Source: Clostridiales bacterium DTU092
GTDB taxonomy: Bacteria; Bacillota; Clostridia; Caldicoprobacterales; Caldicoprobacteraceae
Assembly (NCBI GenBank): GCA_001513505.1
Contig: LFTM01000282.1
Location: forward strand, 1 to 18,008
DNA length: 18,008 bases
Direction: 5' to 3'
The notes beneath the pieces are model-generated. The model was not told where the DNA came from. It saw nothing but the letters and a program-made list of their open reading frames with translations, and did no database searches. Below, in pieces: positions 7,321 to 16,287 of the stretch. The position numbers and the translations under genes are program-made. Position 1 is the stretch's first letter, and every line of letters starts with the position of its first letter.

Positions 7321-7384
7321 TAAATCACCCCTGATTATATCAATAAACTGGCCGCGTTTTTTTATTTGCTACTGCTTAGGAAAT

Positions 7385-7390
7385 ATTATA
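7385..7390 (-). promoter_or_regulatory. Predicted extended -10 box for the thioesterase operon
   Basis: On the minus strand TATAAT is preceded by TGG, an extended -10. The -35 region (AGATGA at 17 spacing) is poor. It lies 65 bases before the thioesterase start. Confidence 0.45.
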
Positions 7391-7498
7391 CCATATTTTC
7401 TGCCAAATCATCTCCATTTTGTAGAACTTTGGAACTTTTTTGTATTATTTATAAATCAACATTGATTGTCAACGATAAATTTCACGACTTTTAGCCGG

Positions 7499-7527
7499 TT
7501 GACACACCTTATAATTTAATGTATCTT
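7499..7527 (+). promoter_or_regulatory. Possible upstream promoter for the GNAT gene
   Basis: A perfect TTGACA (7499-7504) with TATCTT (7522-7527) at 17-base spacing. The -10 is imperfect. It would act in tandem with the promoter at 7551-7580. Confidence 0.4.
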
Positions 7528-7550
7528 TCAAATAACGGTTTTTCCAATCA

Positions 7551-7580
7551 TTGAAGTTTTACATTAGCACGGGATATAAT
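7551..7580 (+). promoter_or_regulatory. Predicted promoter for the GNAT gene
   Basis: TTGAAG (7551-7556) and a perfect TATAAT (7575-7580) with 18-base spacing, 65 bases before the ATG of the acetyltransferase. Confidence 0.6.
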
Positions 7581-7644
7581 GAAATGAAAAGAAACATATG
7601 CTGTGGTATGATTATTTAATGGAGACATAACAAAGGAGGAGTAT

Positions 7645-8112
7645 ATGTTAAGGGTTAAATGGCTGAAAGGCACTGATGATTTATCGGATGCGTACAATGT
7701 ACGCTTTCAGGTGTTTGTAAAGGAACAGAATGTTCCAATTCAGCTTGAAATGGATGATACCGACAAAATTGCACAACATATAGTAGTTTACCGGAATAAT
7801 AAACCTATAGGTACCGGCAGGATATTTGTACAGGATGGCAAATATTATCTTGGAAGGATTGCCGTACTCCGGGAATACAGGGAACAGCATGTGGGAACCC
7901 TTGTCGTAAAATCCTTGCTTAAAGAAGCCTTTGATAAAGGTGCTGATGAAGTGCATATACACGCCCAGATCCAGGTCCAGGACTTCTATAAAAAAGTAGG
8001 ATTTGTTCCCTACGGAAAGCCCTTTTATGAAGCAGGTATCGAACATATAAGCATGGCAGCATACAGACCTGATTTCAAAATTACAGACACTGCTCCATCA
8101 TCTGAAACTTAA
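7645..8112 (+). CDS. GNAT-family N-acetyltransferase (ElaA/YjcF-like)
   Basis: A 155-residue acetyl-CoA-dependent acyltransferase; the acceptor is unknown. The N-terminus FQVFVKEQNVPIQLEMDDTD, followed by AQHIVVY and PIGTGRIF, is typical of the ElaA/YjcF branch. Motif A for acetyl-CoA is YLGRIAVLREYREQHVGTLV (residues about 72-91), with the pyrophosphate loop around REQHVG. The segment HIHAQIQVQDFYKKVGFVPYG near residue 110 is the usual C-terminal motif. The ribosome site AAAGGAGGAG lies close before ATG 7645. It is the only convincing plus-strand gene, with its own promoters and a shared terminator, so it is probably monocistronic. Confidence 0.93.
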   Translation: MLRVKWLKGTDDLSDAYNVRFQVFVKEQNVPIQLEMDDTDKIAQHIVVYRNNKPIGTGRIFVQDGKYYLGRIAVLREYREQHVGTLVVKSLLKEAFDKGADEVHIHAQIQVQDFYKKVGFVPYGKPFYEAGIEHISMAAYRPDFKITDTAPSSET

Positions 8113-8149
8113 CCTGATTATCGTTTGACGCAGTTTACCTGAATAAAAC

Positions 8150-8189
8150 AGCGCCTTCACCCGTATACCAATAAACGGGTAAAGGCGCT
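8150..8189. terminator. Bidirectional terminator between convergent GNAT and GH30 genes
   Basis: Arms 8150-8164 and 8175-8189 (AGCGCCTTCACCCGT / ACGGGTAAAGGCGCT) pair over 15 positions with one mismatch or wobble and a ten-base loop. The minus strand is followed by TGTTTTATTC, making it the better terminator for the carbohydrate locus; the plus strand has only a weak T tract. Confidence 0.85.
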
Positions 8190-8212
8190 TAAAATATACT
8201 TCAGCTCATTAA

Positions 8213-9679
8213 TTACTGTCTTCCGGCAACAAAGGTGGTTACAGATCTGGGAGAAAGCTCCCAGTGTTCGTTTTTATCCATTGTACCGACAGGCTCACAA
8301 TCATGATTATCCGATGTTTCATATACCGTAATGGGATACGCATCTATTCCCGAAATAGACACTGCTTTTTTCATATCGGCAGGATTTATTGCTACTACTA
8401 CCGTTTTATCCTTTTGTTCGCTTATAAAGGCTGAAACAAGGATATCCTCATCTTCACTTTGCACCGATATTCTGCTGGAGCCACTATCGATAAACTTGGA
8501 ATAGTTCCCAAGGGCCCACATCCGCTTTGGAATCCGGTATTCCCTCGTGGATTTATCAACATATACAAGGCCGTCACGGTAGTCATAGCAAGATACAGCT
8601 AACCAGTGTTGCCAGGAGACTACCGAAAGTATCGTCAAATCCTCATGCACAGTCCTTGCCAGAATCAATGCCGCATCCATTCCCAGATCCCTGCCCTCAG
8701 CCATTTCACACCACTCAGTTTGATGAAGGGGAACCATGTTTTGAATCCCCTCAAAATAAGACGCAACTATTTTTTTATCCACCTCGTTTGACCAATAAGA
8801 ATGTACTGCCCAGTGATCAACGGCTTTGGATAATATTTTATCTTCCATCACTTTTTTGTATAAATCTAATGTATATTCTTTGTCCAGCCACTTACCGGAT
8901 TCAGGTATGGAAATCTTTACGGGAAGGCTTCTTTTTTCAAGTTCAGCAGCCACCTTTCCGGAAAGGCTAATAACCTGCTCAGGTTTATAGTGACAACCTT
9001 CCTGTCCATTCTCCCCGGTTTTCCAATTCCATTGAGGTTCATTTATCGGGCTTAAATATTTAACCGGTATCCCTTCATTAAGCATAAGTTCGGTTATATC
9101 CACAAGATACTTCGCAAACTCCTGTTCGTTCTCCGGCGGTAAATTGGGTCCGCCATCCTCTGCACCGGAAGAATAGCCCGATATGGTAAGCCTTGCAGGA
9201 GGACTGTTCGCAAACAGTATAACTGTATCAGCACCAAGCTCAACCGCTTTTTTCATGGCGGTAATGGCATTCCTGTCCCTGTCTAAATCATACACACCGG
9301 GTGACACCTCTACGGTTTGGGTACTTCTCCACTCATCCCATGTTTTGCTTGGCTCACCAGCACCAATATTGTACCGGTATATATTAAGCCCTATCCCAAC
9401 CTCATCATCGTACAGCCATTTCAAAATCCCGTCAATATTCTCCCAGCCTCCCACATCCTGTGCCCACCAGCATCCGGAAGCCCCGAATCCTTCGATTGTC
9501 TGGTACACAACATCACTGTTTAGTTCAATTTGCGATATCAAAGTTTCAACACCTCTGTCATCCGATTTACTTTTTTCCCCGGCAGGTTCCCGGCAGGATA
9601 TCAGTAAACAAAACGATGCAGCACAAATTACCGGAAGTACAAACCTGTATAATATGTTTCTAATCGTCATAGATGTCAC
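8213..9679 (-). CDS. GH30-family glycoside hydrolase, surface lipoprotein
   Basis: A 488-residue exported enzyme. The N-terminus is a lipoprotein signal with lipobox LISC and Cys29 as the lipid anchor, so it should act outside the membrane. The catalytic barrel begins at QTIEGFGASGCWWA (60-73) and contains NIYRYNIGAGE (99-109). The proposed acid/base is Glu214 in SPINEPQWNW and the nucleophile Glu322 in LHQTEWCEM. A beta-sandwich from about residue 400 completes the GH30 layout. The GFGxSxxWWA start resembles subfamily GH30_5 endo-beta-1,6-galactanases, but other GH30 specificities cannot be excluded. The start is GTG 9677-9679, with GGAGG six bases upstream; the ATG three codons later has poor spacing. 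It lies 19 bases after the GH35 gene and is last in the locus. Confidence 0.85.
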   Translation of the reverse strand: MTSMTIRNILYRFVLPVICAASFCLLISCREPAGEKSKSDDRGVETLISQIELNSDVVYQTIEGFGASGCWWAQDVGGWENIDGILKWLYDDEVGIGLNIYRYNIGAGEPSKTWDEWRSTQTVEVSPGVYDLDRDRNAITAMKKAVELGADTVILFANSPPARLTISGYSSGAEDGGPNLPPENEQEFAKYLVDITELMLNEGIPVKYLSPINEPQWNWKTGENGQEGCHYKPEQVISLSGKVAAELEKRSLPVKISIPESGKWLDKEYTLDLYKKVMEDKILSKAVDHWAVHSYWSNEVDKKIVASYFEGIQNMVPLHQTEWCEMAEGRDLGMDAALILARTVHEDLTILSVVSWQHWLAVSCYDYRDGLVYVDKSTREYRIPKRMWALGNYSKFIDSGSSRISVQSEDEDILVSAFISEQKDKTVVVAINPADMKKAVSISGIDAYPITVYETSDNHDCEPVGTMDKNEHWELSPRSVTTFVAGRQ

Positions 9680-9698
9680 CGTTTTCCTCCCTGGGATC

Positions 9699-12449
9699 TC
9701 ACAGAAGCGAAAATTCTACGTTTTGGCTTTCAACGGTTTCAACAACTGCAGGTTGATCTTTCACTACAGCCTCTACCATAACTGCAATTCTGTTATCCTT
9801 TTCTTTGAACCAGCAGCCCGGCAGATATGCAATATTGTCAACTCCTCCGGTCATAAAAGGCCTGTTTGGCGAAGGCAGCCAGATCCTTCCTACAATTTTA
9901 CCATTGAAAAACACGGTCAGCTTTGCATTTCTGCCTGTAAATTTAAGCACATGACAGCCATGCACTGTATCGGGGTCAATTTCACCCAACAGCCAGGTAA
10001 CCGAACCGGGGTTTGTTTCAAAGGGTATGTTTACATCGCTGTTCTCGCGGGAAAAGATTTTATCTGCAGCCTGCCATAACCCTTCCTCAGCACATCCGGT
10101 CAAAGACCAACCGCTTACAGCTGTACCGGTCAGCAGATATACCCTTCCGGCAGGCTCTGCATGGTAGCGTTTTTCAAGAGTAATATTAACATCAATCTCA
10201 CTTCCCGGTTCAACGATAGAAGAGATGTCCACATAACTATTGAACACATCCACTTCCCCAGCATATTCTCCGTTTACGTTTACAATACCCTTACATTGTA
10301 TACCCTCAAAATACAGCAGCGAGCGTTCTGCATCCTGTGGTATATGCAGCGTAGCATAGTAACTGCACTGAACGGGTTTCCGTGTTGTAAGCCAGCCGCC
10401 AAATCCCGTCTTAATTTCGTAGGGCTGTTTCCGGTAGCCCAGTTTTACCTTCCACATCGGAAGATGCTTCTTCCCGGTAATCAAAGTTGCACCGCTAATA
10501 CCCCGCAGAGATTTTATACGCAGTGCAGGTTTACGGGAATCATCAAAGTTACTGTGCCCCCATATTTCAGTACGTATGGCAAATTGATACACATTCTTAT
10601 CCCCGCTGTCATCCAATTCAACTAACACACAGCTTCCCGCCGGAGTTACGGTGCCAAGATATTTATCGTTACAATATACGCTGACCACATCAGCAGCATC
10701 ATGAAGCAATACTCCCAGAGGTTTCCTGTCAAAGGGAAGTTCAGCCTTGCCTTCATACCATCCATATCCCCGATACAGACCGGCTTGTTCCATATAAATG
10801 GCTTTATCTCCCGTATATACGGGTTGTGAGTCAGGACGAATAACCGGTCCGTTAATCTCTGCCCGGGACCAACGTATACCAAAATCTCCTTCTTTATGTT
10901 TATATTCAAAGTAATCGTCAGGCAGATACTCAAGTCCGGCTTCGCTAACCCCGGCCAGCATAGAAGCCCTGGAAGAGGCTACACCGTACAATACAATTTT
11001 TTCACCATTCGGAAGGACAATCTCTTCCCTTGTCTCCCTTGTCGAATTAAATACAAAGGTATATTCCTTGCCACCCTGTTCACCGGAAAAACTAAACTGT
11101 ACCTCACCGTCACTTTCAGCATGAAATACAATTACCTTTGGGCTGCCATCGGAAATATAATATGGTTCTGCCGATGAAAATACAATCTTGCCCGGAATTC
11201 CCCATTCACAGAGATTAAAATCAAACAACACGAACCGGGATTTTTTGGATGGCACCGTCATCTTCGTGATCCTTGGCCATTTATGTCCCGAACGTATAAT
11301 CTCAGCGTTTACCGGTTTTTCATCAACATTGGTAACGGCTACGACAAATCCGGGGTATTCTTCCTGAAGCAGCGATAGTACGGGCACTTTAGAATAACCT
11401 AGATGGCCATCGGCTTTTACCTCAAACCAGCTATTGTCCTCCGGTTTCACTGCTCCTGCTAGTGAGTTGCCCATGGAACTAATAAAACCTGATAATAAAC
11501 GCGCCTCATAAACTTCTTCGCTAAACCTGCCAAAAGAATCAACAAGGGATCTGAAATTATAGTTGGTTGTTATAAACGACAGAGGCTCACCCCAATTGTT
11601 CACCGAATTTGTAAACCCAAAATTTGTGCCTGCAACCTGGTTATAGGGGCCTAACAGTTTTGTACCGCCGGACAATAACCTGCGCAGCATAAGATGTTCA
11701 CGTCCGGTTTCGGTCACCATCAAAGGTGCATTCATATCGGCCAGCCTTTTTACATAATAATCCAAACCGGCTTCCATATCCGGCAACGATGGATTCAAAT
11801 AAACGTTTAATGTCGGTATTACGCCCTCTGCCTGACCCCATGCGCCATATATATCACCCTGTCCTGCACAGGCAATGCAAGGAACTTCTATACCATGTTT
11901 ATCAGCCATTTTTTTAAGGTTGAGCATGTATCCATATCTGTCTTCGCATTCATAGAAATCCAGTTCGTTCTCCAGTTGAACCATCACAACCGGTCCGCCG
12001 TTTATTACCTGATGCCGTGCTATTATGGGGAGAATCCGGTCATACCACTTAGCCACATAGTTTAGAAATTCCGGATCGTTATCCCGGATCTTCATATTTT
12101 CTTCAGTAAACAAATATGCCGGTAAAGAACCCCCGTCCCATTCTGAACATATATACGGACCGGGTCTGGCAACTACATAAAGGCCTTCCTGCCCGGCAAT
12201 GGTCAAAAACCTGTCAACATCCCGCTGTCCGGAAAAACACCACTCACCTTTGTCCAGTTCATGGAAGTTCCAGGGAAAATATACATCGATACAATTATAT
12301 CCGGCAAGACGGATCTTTTTCATCCTGTCCCGCCACAGTTCTGCAGGTATGCGAAAATAAAACAGGGAAGCACACAGTATAATGGTATACTGATCGTCTA
12401 TTATTAAACCCCTTTTATCAAGCGAGATATCTTTGCACTTATCTTGCAT
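9699..12449 (-). CDS. GH35-family beta-galactosidase-like enzyme, large
   Basis: A 916-residue enzyme with no signal peptide, so probably cytoplasmic. The GH35 barrel is clear: SLFYFRIPAELWRDRMKKIR, then GYNCIDVYFPWNFHE, VARPGPYICSEWDGGSLPAY and the acid/base Glu162 in MVQLENELDFY. The nucleophile is Glu247 in PLMVTETG. Usual GH35 acid/base segments read QxENEYG; here the ENE is followed by LDF. Residues from about 380 onward appear to be several beta-sandwich domains, as in large GH35 enzymes. It should release terminal beta-galactosyl (or a related sugar) from imported oligosaccharides. ATG 12447-12449 is preceded by a G-rich ribosome site. It lies downstream of the binding-protein terminator, so it needs readthrough or its own promoter; I saw no clear promoter in the short gap. 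Confidence 0.88.
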   Translation of the reverse strand: MQDKCKDISLDKRGLIIDDQYTIILCASLFYFRIPAELWRDRMKKIRLAGYNCIDVYFPWNFHELDKGEWCFSGQRDVDRFLTIAGQEGLYVVARPGPYICSEWDGGSLPAYLFTEENMKIRDNDPEFLNYVAKWYDRILPIIARHQVINGGPVVMVQLENELDFYECEDRYGYMLNLKKMADKHGIEVPCIACAGQGDIYGAWGQAEGVIPTLNVYLNPSLPDMEAGLDYYVKRLADMNAPLMVTETGREHLMLRRLLSGGTKLLGPYNQVAGTNFGFTNSVNNWGEPLSFITTNYNFRSLVDSFGRFSEEVYEARLLSGFISSMGNSLAGAVKPEDNSWFEVKADGHLGYSKVPVLSLLQEEYPGFVVAVTNVDEKPVNAEIIRSGHKWPRITKMTVPSKKSRFVLFDFNLCEWGIPGKIVFSSAEPYYISDGSPKVIVFHAESDGEVQFSFSGEQGGKEYTFVFNSTRETREEIVLPNGEKIVLYGVASSRASMLAGVSEAGLEYLPDDYFEYKHKEGDFGIRWSRAEINGPVIRPDSQPVYTGDKAIYMEQAGLYRGYGWYEGKAELPFDRKPLGVLLHDAADVVSVYCNDKYLGTVTPAGSCVLVELDDSGDKNVYQFAIRTEIWGHSNFDDSRKPALRIKSLRGISGATLITGKKHLPMWKVKLGYRKQPYEIKTGFGGWLTTRKPVQCSYYATLHIPQDAERSLLYFEGIQCKGIVNVNGEYAGEVDVFNSYVDISSIVEPGSEIDVNITLEKRYHAEPAGRVYLLTGTAVSGWSLTGCAEEGLWQAADKIFSRENSDVNIPFETNPGSVTWLLGEIDPDTVHGCHVLKFTGRNAKLTVFFNGKIVGRIWLPSPNRPFMTGGVDNIAYLPGCWFKEKDNRIAVMVEAVVKDQPAVVETVESQNVEFSLL

Positions 12450-12498
12450 GATCCCATATCCCCCCGTCTAAAATATTCTCATCAGTGAGCTTTTTTAA

Positions 12499-12534
12499 AA
12501 AAATGGGTGCATGGGATTCCATGCACCCATTTTT
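12499..12534. terminator. Strong hairpin terminator after the binding-protein gene
   Basis: Near-perfect arms 12499-12514 and 12519-12534 (cores TGGGTGCATGG / CCATGCACCCA) with a four-base loop, flanked by A and T runs so that it can work on either strand. It lies between the binding-protein gene and the GH35 gene, both on the minus strand. It probably ends most transcripts after the transporter or protects their 3' end, with partial readthrough to the glycosidases. Confidence 0.88.
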
Positions 12535-12557
12535 TCATTATCCCGGTTATTGTACCA

Positions 12558-14198
12558 TCAGTTACTTGCAGGCGGCCATTCACCTATCTGTTCCTTATAG
12601 GCGGCCAGCTGATTACCGATTTCATGCATAACTTTGTCAAAGCCTGCAGCCTTTAACTTGTTACGGTAATCTTCAACTTCTTTTTCTGGATCGTCTACTT
12701 TACCAAAGTCTATCATAGGTCCGTACTGATTTGTTACCTCTGAAATAGCTGACAATTCTGCTTCAATGGGTGTACGATCAAGTACAAACCGTCCATAGGG
12801 GAAGGGCTTCTTAACAATCTTATCGTATTCAGCCCAGATATCCCATATGGGTTCCCATTCCCATGCCTGGCGGAGTTCAAACTTGTCTACACGTCCACCC
12901 CACCAGTTAATGCTGAAGCCATCACGTGCGGAATCGAAGCCTTCAGGACGATCCAGTTTTCCTTCCTCGTTTATAACATAGCTGACTCCTTCTATACCAT
13001 AGTTGATAAGACGGTAGATTTCCTCATCCTGACGGAACAGCTCATACAGCATTACAGTCCGCTCAGGATGTTTAGAGGTACGGCCAATAGCGGTAGCACC
13101 ATGGGTAATGGGCTCTGCAACAAGATTTCCTCTTGTATCGCACCATGCAAACATCTGTAAATCAGAGCCGGGAATCAACTCATCCATCTCTACCCGCAGA
13201 TAACGATAGGTATTGGAATGGTGCTGATCCGATGCTGATTGTCCTGCTCTTAAGTTGGCCCGGGTATCACCCTCAAAATTCAGCACGTCTTTACGCCAGA
13301 CGCCGGCTTCATCCCAATCCTTCATCATTTTTGCGTACTCTACAAAGAGATCTTCGAAAACCGGTGCAACCAGTTCAAACGGCTCCTCGAAGGATTTGCC
13401 CCACAACACTTTATGCCGTCCGGTATTTACCCTCACGTCTACATAATCGGTGTTGGAGATAATATATCCTTCCCAAAGGGACATGCCATTATGAGCATCA
13501 AAAGGTATTACTCCCTGCGGTCCGTAAACCTCTTTTACCTTCTTGAAGTATTCACCCATTTCCTCAAAATTTTTGACGGGTTCCATTCCGAATTCTTTCA
13601 GCCAGTCACCGCGGTAGAATATACCGTGGTTTACATACTGAGTATAGCTGTTTTCAGGGAAGCAGTATATTTTCCCCTGGTATTTGCATTGCTCCCAATC
13701 TTCCTGCGGGATTTCAGCCCAGGTTTTTGGTGCATATTTAGGTATTAAATCGTCCAGTGCCAGGAAAGATCCCTTCTGTACATTGGGCCAAAAATCAAGC
13801 CATGTTGATGAGGCATGGATCATGTCGATCTCCTGACCCGAAGCAAGAAGCAGATTATACTTGGTCAGGTAATCCGCCCATTCTATCCATTCCACCCTCA
13901 TATGTGCATTAATCTTTTCCTTCAAAATCGGATTTAATTGCTCAAGCATTTTGTCTACCATATCGTTTGCTGGTGGATCCCCTAACACGTAGTTTGAAAT
14001 TTCAACGAATTCTGATATGTCAATGTCCGGTTCAGGTTCTTCTGCTGCTTGTTTTTCTTCCCCTGCAGGCTCCTCAGTACTTGGTGTTTCGGCCGGAGTG
14101 TCAGCAGGCTCTTTTTCCCCTGCGGTGCCGCAAGCACCCAGTAGCCCGCATATCAATATCATGATTAAAACCAGCGCTAATAACCTTGTTTTTGACAT
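12558..14198 (-). CDS. ABC transporter sugar-binding lipoprotein (LplA type)
   Basis: A 546-residue extracellular solute-binding protein. The N-terminal signal ends in lipobox LGAC with Cys23, followed by an acidic, proline-rich tether to about residue 60. The mature part has the features of the long LplA-like binding proteins found with CUT1 permeases, including LASGQEIDMIHASS. The C-terminal segment beginning FPYGRFVLDRTPIEAEL resembles the DUF3502 domain. It should capture oligosaccharides for the two permeases encoded upstream; the ligand is unknown but probably matches the neighbouring galactosidase-like enzymes. The ribosome site AAGGAGG is 11 bases before ATG 14196-14198; nearer ATGs are out of frame. 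The gene is bracketed by two hairpins that may raise its transcript level. Confidence 0.93.
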   Translation of the reverse strand: MSKTRLLALVLIMILICGLLGACGTAGEKEPADTPAETPSTEEPAGEEKQAAEEPEPDIDISEFVEISNYVLGDPPANDMVDKMLEQLNPILKEKINAHMRVEWIEWADYLTKYNLLLASGQEIDMIHASSTWLDFWPNVQKGSFLALDDLIPKYAPKTWAEIPQEDWEQCKYQGKIYCFPENSYTQYVNHGIFYRGDWLKEFGMEPVKNFEEMGEYFKKVKEVYGPQGVIPFDAHNGMSLWEGYIISNTDYVDVRVNTGRHKVLWGKSFEEPFELVAPVFEDLFVEYAKMMKDWDEAGVWRKDVLNFEGDTRANLRAGQSASDQHHSNTYRYLRVEMDELIPGSDLQMFAWCDTRGNLVAEPITHGATAIGRTSKHPERTVMLYELFRQDEEIYRLINYGIEGVSYVINEEGKLDRPEGFDSARDGFSINWWGGRVDKFELRQAWEWEPIWDIWAEYDKIVKKPFPYGRFVLDRTPIEAELSAISEVTNQYGPMIDFGKVDDPEKEVEDYRNKLKAAGFDKVMHEIGNQLAAYKEQIGEWPPASN

Positions 14199-14231
14199 CT
14201 TGCATTCATCCTCCTTCTTTATATATTATTT

Positions 14232-14254
14232 TTGCATGTCATTCTGACATACAA
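14232..14254 (-). promoter_or_regulatory. Intergenic hairpin between permease and binding-protein genes
   Basis: Arms TTGTATGTCA / TGACATGCAA on the minus strand form a ten-pair stem (one G-U) with a three-base GAA loop. There is no T tract, so it is not a terminator. The position fits an mRNA-processing or 5'-stabilising element for the binding-protein transcript. The inverted repeat could also be a DNA operator. Confidence 0.5.
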
Positions 14255-14267
14255 AATTTAAACAACG

Positions 14268-15179
14268 TTAACCCTTTACAGCCCCAATTACGATACCTCT
14301 GATGAAGTACCGCTGTACAAAAGGATAGAACAATACTACCGGACCTGTAGCTACTACTGCAGTGGCCATTTTCATCGACTCCATAGGAATATCCTGAGGA
14401 GGTATATTGGAGCTGGCAGCCGAGTTTCTGATAAAATCCGCCCGTGTTATCAGGTTATAAAGAAACAGCTGTAATGGCCTGTATTTCATGTTGGGCGACA
14501 GGAACAACAGTGACAGATACCATTCATTCCAGTACCCCAAAGCTAAGAACAATCCAACCGTAGCCAGAGCAGGAACAGACAGGGGCAGAATCAGGCGTAT
14601 AAATATATGGAAATCATTTGCACCATCAATTTTTGCTGATTCCGTAATTGAATGGGGTATCGACTTCATAAAGTTACGCATCAGAATAATAAGCCATGGA
14701 CTCATCAGTGCAGGCAGTACAACAGCAAGATAATTATCCTTCAACTTCAAAAACTTCACCATCAGCAGATAGAAAGGTACCAGCCCTCCCGAGAACAACG
14801 TTGTAAAGTAAATGTAGAAGGCGATGTGGTTTCGCATCATAAAATCAGGCCGCTGAAGCGCATACCCGCACATGGCAATTAGAAACAAACCTACGGCTGT
14901 CCCACCAAGGGTGATTAGGATGGTTACCCTGTATGAGCCTATTACCAGATCGGGATTTTGAAACACCAACTCGTATGCGAAAGTTGAAAATTCTGGTGGC
15001 CATAGGCGGAAACCATATTTTATGATTGCCTTTTCATCGGTGAAAGATCCCGCTATCATCAACAGAAAGGGAAGTAAACATGCCAGTGCAAAGAACCCCA
15101 GGAATATATAACTAAACCCGTTTAAAACTGCAGTACTGGTATCAATACGAATTCGAGTACCCCTTTTTCGTATAGCCAT
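14268..15179 (-). CDS. ABC sugar transporter permease (LplC/YtcP type)
   Basis: A 303-residue inner-membrane permease of the CUT1 carbohydrate family. About six hydrophobic segments are visible, starting near residues 20-44, 82-105, 118-140 and 150-168. The cytoplasmic EAA loop that contacts the ATPase is SITESAKIDGANDFHIFIRL (about 177-196), followed by ILPLSVPAL. The C-terminus YPFVQRYFIRGIVIGAVKG is characteristic of the LplC group. It lies 14 bases after the partner permease gene and 69 bases before the binding-protein gene. No ATPase gene is present in the window, so a shared MsmX-type ATPase encoded elsewhere is likely. Confidence 0.95.
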   Translation of the reverse strand: MAIRKRGTRIRIDTSTAVLNGFSYIFLGFFALACLLPFLLMIAGSFTDEKAIIKYGFRLWPPEFSTFAYELVFQNPDLVIGSYRVTILITLGGTAVGLFLIAMCGYALQRPDFMMRNHIAFYIYFTTLFSGGLVPFYLLMVKFLKLKDNYLAVVLPALMSPWLIILMRNFMKSIPHSITESAKIDGANDFHIFIRLILPLSVPALATVGLFLALGYWNEWYLSLLFLSPNMKYRPLQLFLYNLITRADFIRNSAASSNIPPQDIPMESMKMATAVVATGPVVLFYPFVQRYFIRGIVIGAVKG

Positions 15180-15193
15180 TCACCATCACCTCC

Positions 15194-16159
15194 TTAAAAC
15201 AACGCGTAGTCGGGCTCAATTTTTCTGACAATCCAGTTGACCGTCATTACCAGCAGGAAACCAAATATGGACTGATAAAACCCTACCGCTGCAGCTGATG
15301 AGAAGTTAAAACTCACTATCATGGAACGGAACACAAAGGTTTCAATAATATCCGTTGTGGGATATAGGCGGGTGTTTGAACCAACCAGGTTATAGAACAA
15401 ATCAAAGTTACCTTTAAGAATTCCACCCAGGGCAAACAGCAGTAAGATTACAAAGGTCGGTCTCAGACAAGGCAATGTGATATAGCGTATACGCTGCCAG
15501 GCACTTGCGCCATCTATCTCTGCAGCTTCATACATTTCAGGATCCAAACCCATTATTGCTGCAAAATATACGATTGAACCGTATCCTGTATTTTTCCATA
15601 TGTGAGTCAATACAATTACATATTTCCATATTGCCGGGTTTGAATATGTTTCAACGGGTTCTCTGCCCAGTGAACGTAGTATGCTGTTTAATGTACCGTA
15701 TTCAAAGCTCAGGAAATTATACACAAATAAACCGACCAGTACATAAGATATAAAGAAGGGAAGGAACATAAGAGTTTGGGAAGTTTTTCTGAACCATTGG
15801 CTTCGCAGTTCATTCATCAATACGGCTACGGTAATTTGTACCGTGTTTCCAAGCAGTATAAAAGCAATATTGTACAGGAGCGTATTCCGTGTTATTCTCC
15901 ACAGATCTCCGCTAAGCCACAAAAACCGGAAATTCTCCAGCCCGATAAACGGACTTTTGAAAATCCCATCTGCGTAGTTATACCTGACAAAAGCCAGGTA
16001 TACGCCCGGCATAGGTATATAGGAGAAAAGCAGGAAGAACAAAATTGCCGGAACACACATAAGAAATAACATCCAGTTCTTTGAAAAGTCCTTTCTGAAC
16101 AAGCTAACATAGCTGGTGTTTTTCCTCACCGGCACGCTGGTAGAAGTAGCAGCTCTCAT
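15194..16159 (-). CDS. ABC sugar transporter permease (LplB/YteP type)
   Basis: A 321-residue inner-membrane permease that should pair with the 14268-15179 protein. The first membrane segment follows FRKDFSKNWMLFLMCVPAIL near residue 30. The EAA loop is MYEAAEIDGASAWQRIRYIT (209-228), followed by LPCLRPTF. The C-terminus VNWIVRKIEPDYALF is typical of the LplB/YteP group. ATG 16157-16159 has GGAG about ten bases upstream. A 128-base gap separates it from the upstream glycosidase. That gap contains a small stem around the stop codon of the glycosidase, but no clear promoter. Confidence 0.95.
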   Translation of the reverse strand: MRAATSTSVPVRKNTSYVSLFRKDFSKNWMLFLMCVPAILFFLLFSYIPMPGVYLAFVRYNYADGIFKSPFIGLENFRFLWLSGDLWRITRNTLLYNIAFILLGNTVQITVAVLMNELRSQWFRKTSQTLMFLPFFISYVLVGLFVYNFLSFEYGTLNSILRSLGREPVETYSNPAIWKYVIVLTHIWKNTGYGSIVYFAAIMGLDPEMYEAAEIDGASAWQRIRYITLPCLRPTFVILLLFALGGILKGNFDLFYNLVGSNTRLYPTTDIIETFVFRSMIVSFNFSSAAAVGFYQSIFGFLLVMTVNWIVRKIEPDYALF

Positions 16160-16287
16160 ATTACCAATTCTCCTTTCACATAATGGCTGTCAAAACTTTT
16201 GTATCGTCCAGATCCATATATTTTTCATATATATTTATGCCATTCCATCCTATATGCCAGAACAACCGCATTAACCTGACAAACAGG

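Larger units (their letters stand above)
7321..7644. other. Divergent promoter region, 324 bases
   Basis: AT-rich spacer between the leftward thioesterase and the rightward acetyltransferase genes. It contains the promoter boxes listed separately and a short tandem GAACTTTG-like repeat near 7423-7437. I see no further gene, RNA motif or recognisable operator. Confidence 0.7.

Noticed and set aside
7423..7437. Short tandem GAACTTTG-like repeat
   Set aside because: Two short imperfect copies in AT-rich spacer; not distinguishable from chance.
9183..10079. A 298-codon plus-strand open frame across the GH30/GH35 junction
   Set aside because: It lies antisense to two well-supported glycosidase genes, has no family-like sequence and crosses their boundary. 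It looks like a chance shadow.
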